From IMG/VR virus record IMGVR_UViG_3300025732_000289, positions 1 through 22,529 of that record: a stretch of 22,529 nucleotides of DNA; one strand, written 5' to 3'. Below, piece by piece: positions 21,673-22,529 of the stretch (position 1 is its first letter; every line of letters begins with the position of its first letter). A model generated the notes under the pieces. That model saw only the letters and a program-made list of their open reading frames with translations, was not told the DNA's origin and searched no databases. The position numbers and the translations under genes were made by a program. This stretch comes from a virus.

Positions 21673-22116
21673 TTATTTCTTTCCGTAAAGATGTTTAGAC
21701 ATAATAAGAGTTTGTTTTTCTTTAGTAGTCATAGGCTTTGTTACTGGACCACCTATTAACCATGCACTGCACGTTCTATCTGCGGCACATTTGAACTCAA
21801 ACAGTTCACAATAACCTAGACTAGCACCATCCACTACTTCATTAGCGTATGTTTCATCATCTGACTCTTCACCTTGTATGCCACTGACTATGCAGTCCAT
21901 CATTTCAGGAGTTTGGATAAATGCAGAGCAATTACCACAACGCATAGTCTTGGCAGTTTCTACTGGAGTTTGCCATTCATCTGCTCTAGCACTCCAAAAT
22001 TCTTTGTTTGGTTCATCTGGATTAGCTGGACCATAACCTACATTCTTAAACGCCCAGTCTCTATTCTTAAGATTAAGTTTTATGTCGTGCGTTACGACTG
22101 GACATTCTTTAGCCAT
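21673..22116 (-). CDS. Cys-rich phage protein, possible metal or Fe-S binding
   Basis: A 147-residue protein whose ATG overlaps the upstream stop (TAATG). Seven Cys lie at residues 5, 60, 63, 75, 103, 110 and 116. The main cluster reads C60-x2-C63 (CGNC), then GYCELFEFKC at 101-110, C116 and W119 (TCSAW). The Cys spacing together with the aromatic residue is reminiscent of high-potential iron-sulfur (HiPIP-like) proteins found near the terminase of many aquatic phages, although a zinc site is also possible. The C terminus is basic and helical (TTKEKQTLIMSKHLYGKK). It may be an electron-transfer or structural metal protein; its role in the phage is unknown. Confidence 0.72.
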   Translation of the reverse strand: MAKECPVVTHDIKLNLKNRDWAFKNVGYGPANPDEPNKEFWSARADEWQTPVETAKTMRCGNCSAFIQTPEMMDCIVSGIQGEESDDETYANEVVDGASLGYCELFEFKCAADRTCSAWLIGGPVTKPMTTKEKQTLIMSKHLYGKK

Positions 22117-22292
22117 TATTTTTTCTTCTTAGCCATGCCTGCAGATGAAAGTGCAATTGCGATAGCTTGTTTTGGGTTCTTAACAATAGGACCTTTTTTA
22201 GAACCAGTATTTAATGTACCAGCTTTATATTCCTTCATCACTTTGCCTATTTTTTTCATCTTTCCTGCTTTGGTCTTCGGTACTGATTTCAT
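22116..22292 (-). CDS. Short Lys-rich phage protein (58 residues, DUF6496-like)
   Basis: A 58-residue gene with a good ribosome site (AAGGA-AACCAC-ATG). It encodes a protein with 17 Lys: MKSVPKTKAGKMKKIGKVM, then a KEYKAGTLNTGSKKGP segment, then NPKQAIAIALSSAG and a terminal AKKKK. The segment KAGTLNTGSKKG...KQAIAIALS matches the pattern I remember for DUF6496, a small protein family found in phages and bacteria; no biochemical role is known to me. The stop overlaps the next gene start. The 5' part overlaps the end of the zinc-ribbon gene by 68 bases, which makes the upstream gene the less certain of the two. Confidence 0.78.
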   Translation of the reverse strand: MKSVPKTKAGKMKKIGKVMKEYKAGTLNTGSKKGPIVKNPKQAIAIALSSAGMAKKKK

Positions 22293-22401
22293 GTGGTTTC
22301 CTTAATTTAATAAATCTGTGGTCATATCTACAATCGTTACACAAAGTATACTCGGTGAAGTCAAATGGTTCACCACATTGTTCGCAAATAGATAGTTTCA
22401 T
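22225..22401 (-). CDS. Small zinc-ribbon-like protein
   Basis: A 58-residue reading frame with two Cys pairs, CEQC and CNDC, separated by 13 residues (SICEQCGEPF and YTLCNDCRYDH), as in a small zinc-ribbon or treble-clef domain. The C-terminal half is polar and basic (HEISTEDQSRKDEKN). I chose the ATG at 22401 because a TTG at 22422 lies in the terminator stem. There is no good ribosome site before 22401, and the U-run of the terminator abuts the start. The gene overlaps the next one by 68 bases. It is first in the operon if real and might act as a small regulatory protein. Confidence 0.5.
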   Translation of the reverse strand: MKLSICEQCGEPFDFTEYTLCNDCRYDHRFIKLRKPHEISTEDQSRKDEKNRQSDEGI

Positions 22402-22445
22402 AAAAAGAAAAAGCCCAACCAAGGAGAGAGTATGGTCAGGCTTTT
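22402..22445 (-). terminator. Intrinsic terminator in the leader of the minus-strand operon
   Basis: On the minus strand AAAAGCC and ACCA pair with TGGT and GGCTTTT across an internal TG/TG mismatch, closing an 11-base loop. TTTTTCTTTTT straddles the stem end and continues to 22402. It lies about 40-80 bases downstream of the promoter and immediately before the first gene. In the plus direction the run of U is much shorter, so the orientation is minus. Confidence 0.75.
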
Positions 22446-22464
22446 GTGGGATTACGTTATTAAC

Positions 22465-22479
22465 GGACAGGAGTTGTCC
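22465..22479. promoter_or_regulatory. 5-bp inverted repeat in the leader (GGACA-GGAGT-TGTCC)
   Basis: GGACA and TGTCC form a short inverted repeat just downstream of the inferred transcription start (about 22483). It could be an operator half-site pair or a small hairpin in the leader RNA. No protein can be assigned. Confidence 0.45.
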
Positions 22480-22489
22480 AACAAGTAGT

Positions 22490-22519
22490 ATTATAGCATA
22501 CTTTGCTATATCTGTTCAA
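22490..22519 (-). promoter_or_regulatory. Sigma70-type promoter with extended -10
   Basis: On the minus strand TATAAT (22490-22495) is preceded by TGC, which gives the extended -10 TGCTATAAT. A TTGAAC (22514-22519) lies 18 bases upstream as a -35 close to TTGACA. The start site should be near 22483. It would drive all the genes of the window. It is the only strong promoter match I found. Confidence 0.75.
22492..22510. promoter_or_regulatory. 7-bp inverted repeat across the promoter spacer and -10
   Basis: TATAGCA and TGCTATA are separated by 5 bases (TACTT). One arm contains the TGC of the extended -10 and part of the hexamer; the other lies in the spacer. A bound repressor would block RNA polymerase. 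This is a candidate operator; the binding protein is unknown. Confidence 0.5.
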
Positions 22520-22529
22520 CAACATTATG

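Noticed and set aside
22421-22488. Plus-strand AAGGAG followed by an 18-codon frame at the right edge
   Set aside because: The ribosome-site-like sequence is the loop of the minus-strand terminator, the frame is very short, no plus-strand gene occurs anywhere else, and no promoter for it was seen.
1-22529. CRISPR arrays, tRNA genes, insertion sequences and attachment sites
   Set aside because: No regularly spaced repeats with unique spacers, no cloverleaf-like sequence, and no transposase or integrase gene were seen on either strand. The only regular repeats are coding repeats in tail and virion genes.

Overview
The window is part of a double-stranded DNA tailed-phage genome. Every gene I can support is on the minus strand, so the gene order runs from base 22529 down to base 1. 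The capsid, portal and adaptor proteins look like those of the SU10/BPP-1 type of short-tailed podovirus. The DNA is AT-rich, ribosome binding sites are strong AAGGA/AGGAG types, and stop/start overlaps (TAATG, ATGA, GTGA) are common. A clear sigma70-type promoter at the right edge suggests an ordinary bacterial host, probably Gram-negative and aquatic judging by the family types, but the host cannot be named from this sequence. There is no replication, RNA polymerase, lysis, integrase or reverse transcriptase gene here, so this is only the packaging and virion-assembly arm.

Layout in transcription order. At 22402-22519 there is a promoter with an extended -10, an inverted repeat across it, and an intrinsic-terminator hairpin in the leader. 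Six small or accessory genes follow (22401-20573): a zinc-ribbon protein, three very Lys-rich small proteins, a Cys-rich protein and a GT8-like glycosyltransferase. Next come a structured spacer, an HNH homing-type endonuclease and a GNAT-domain protein (20572-19507). The packaging and head module is TerS, TerL, portal, a small protein, a terminator, scaffold, major capsid protein, a hairpin and a 107-residue protein (19467-13160). A cassette of a TPR-glycosyltransferase fusion and a SAM methyltransferase (13167-11352) sits inside the structural operon.

The tail module (11342-4460) holds the adaptor, a Gp80-like protein, a repeat-bearing tail fibre, a two-gene split fibre-assembly-like protein, a highly periodic beta-repeat protein, a collar-domain protein, a nozzle/stabilisation beta-propeller protein and a C1q-like protein. 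A second GNAT-like gene and four Gly/Ala/Gln-rich putative internal or ejection proteins occupy 4463-1; the last runs off the left edge.

How it works together: TerS and TerL package DNA through the portal into a shell made by the capsid protein on the scaffold. The adaptor and nozzle close the head and form the short tail, fibres and collar proteins bind the host, and the left-end proteins probably cross the envelope with the DNA. The two glycosyltransferases, the methyltransferase and the acetyltransferase-like proteins probably modify sugars or proteins on virion or host surface, which is inference. The most notable observations are the promoter-operator-terminator leader, exact 20- and 10-residue periodicity in one tail protein, domains nested inside two tail proteins, the split assembly-like gene, and the sugar-modifying cassette between head and tail genes.
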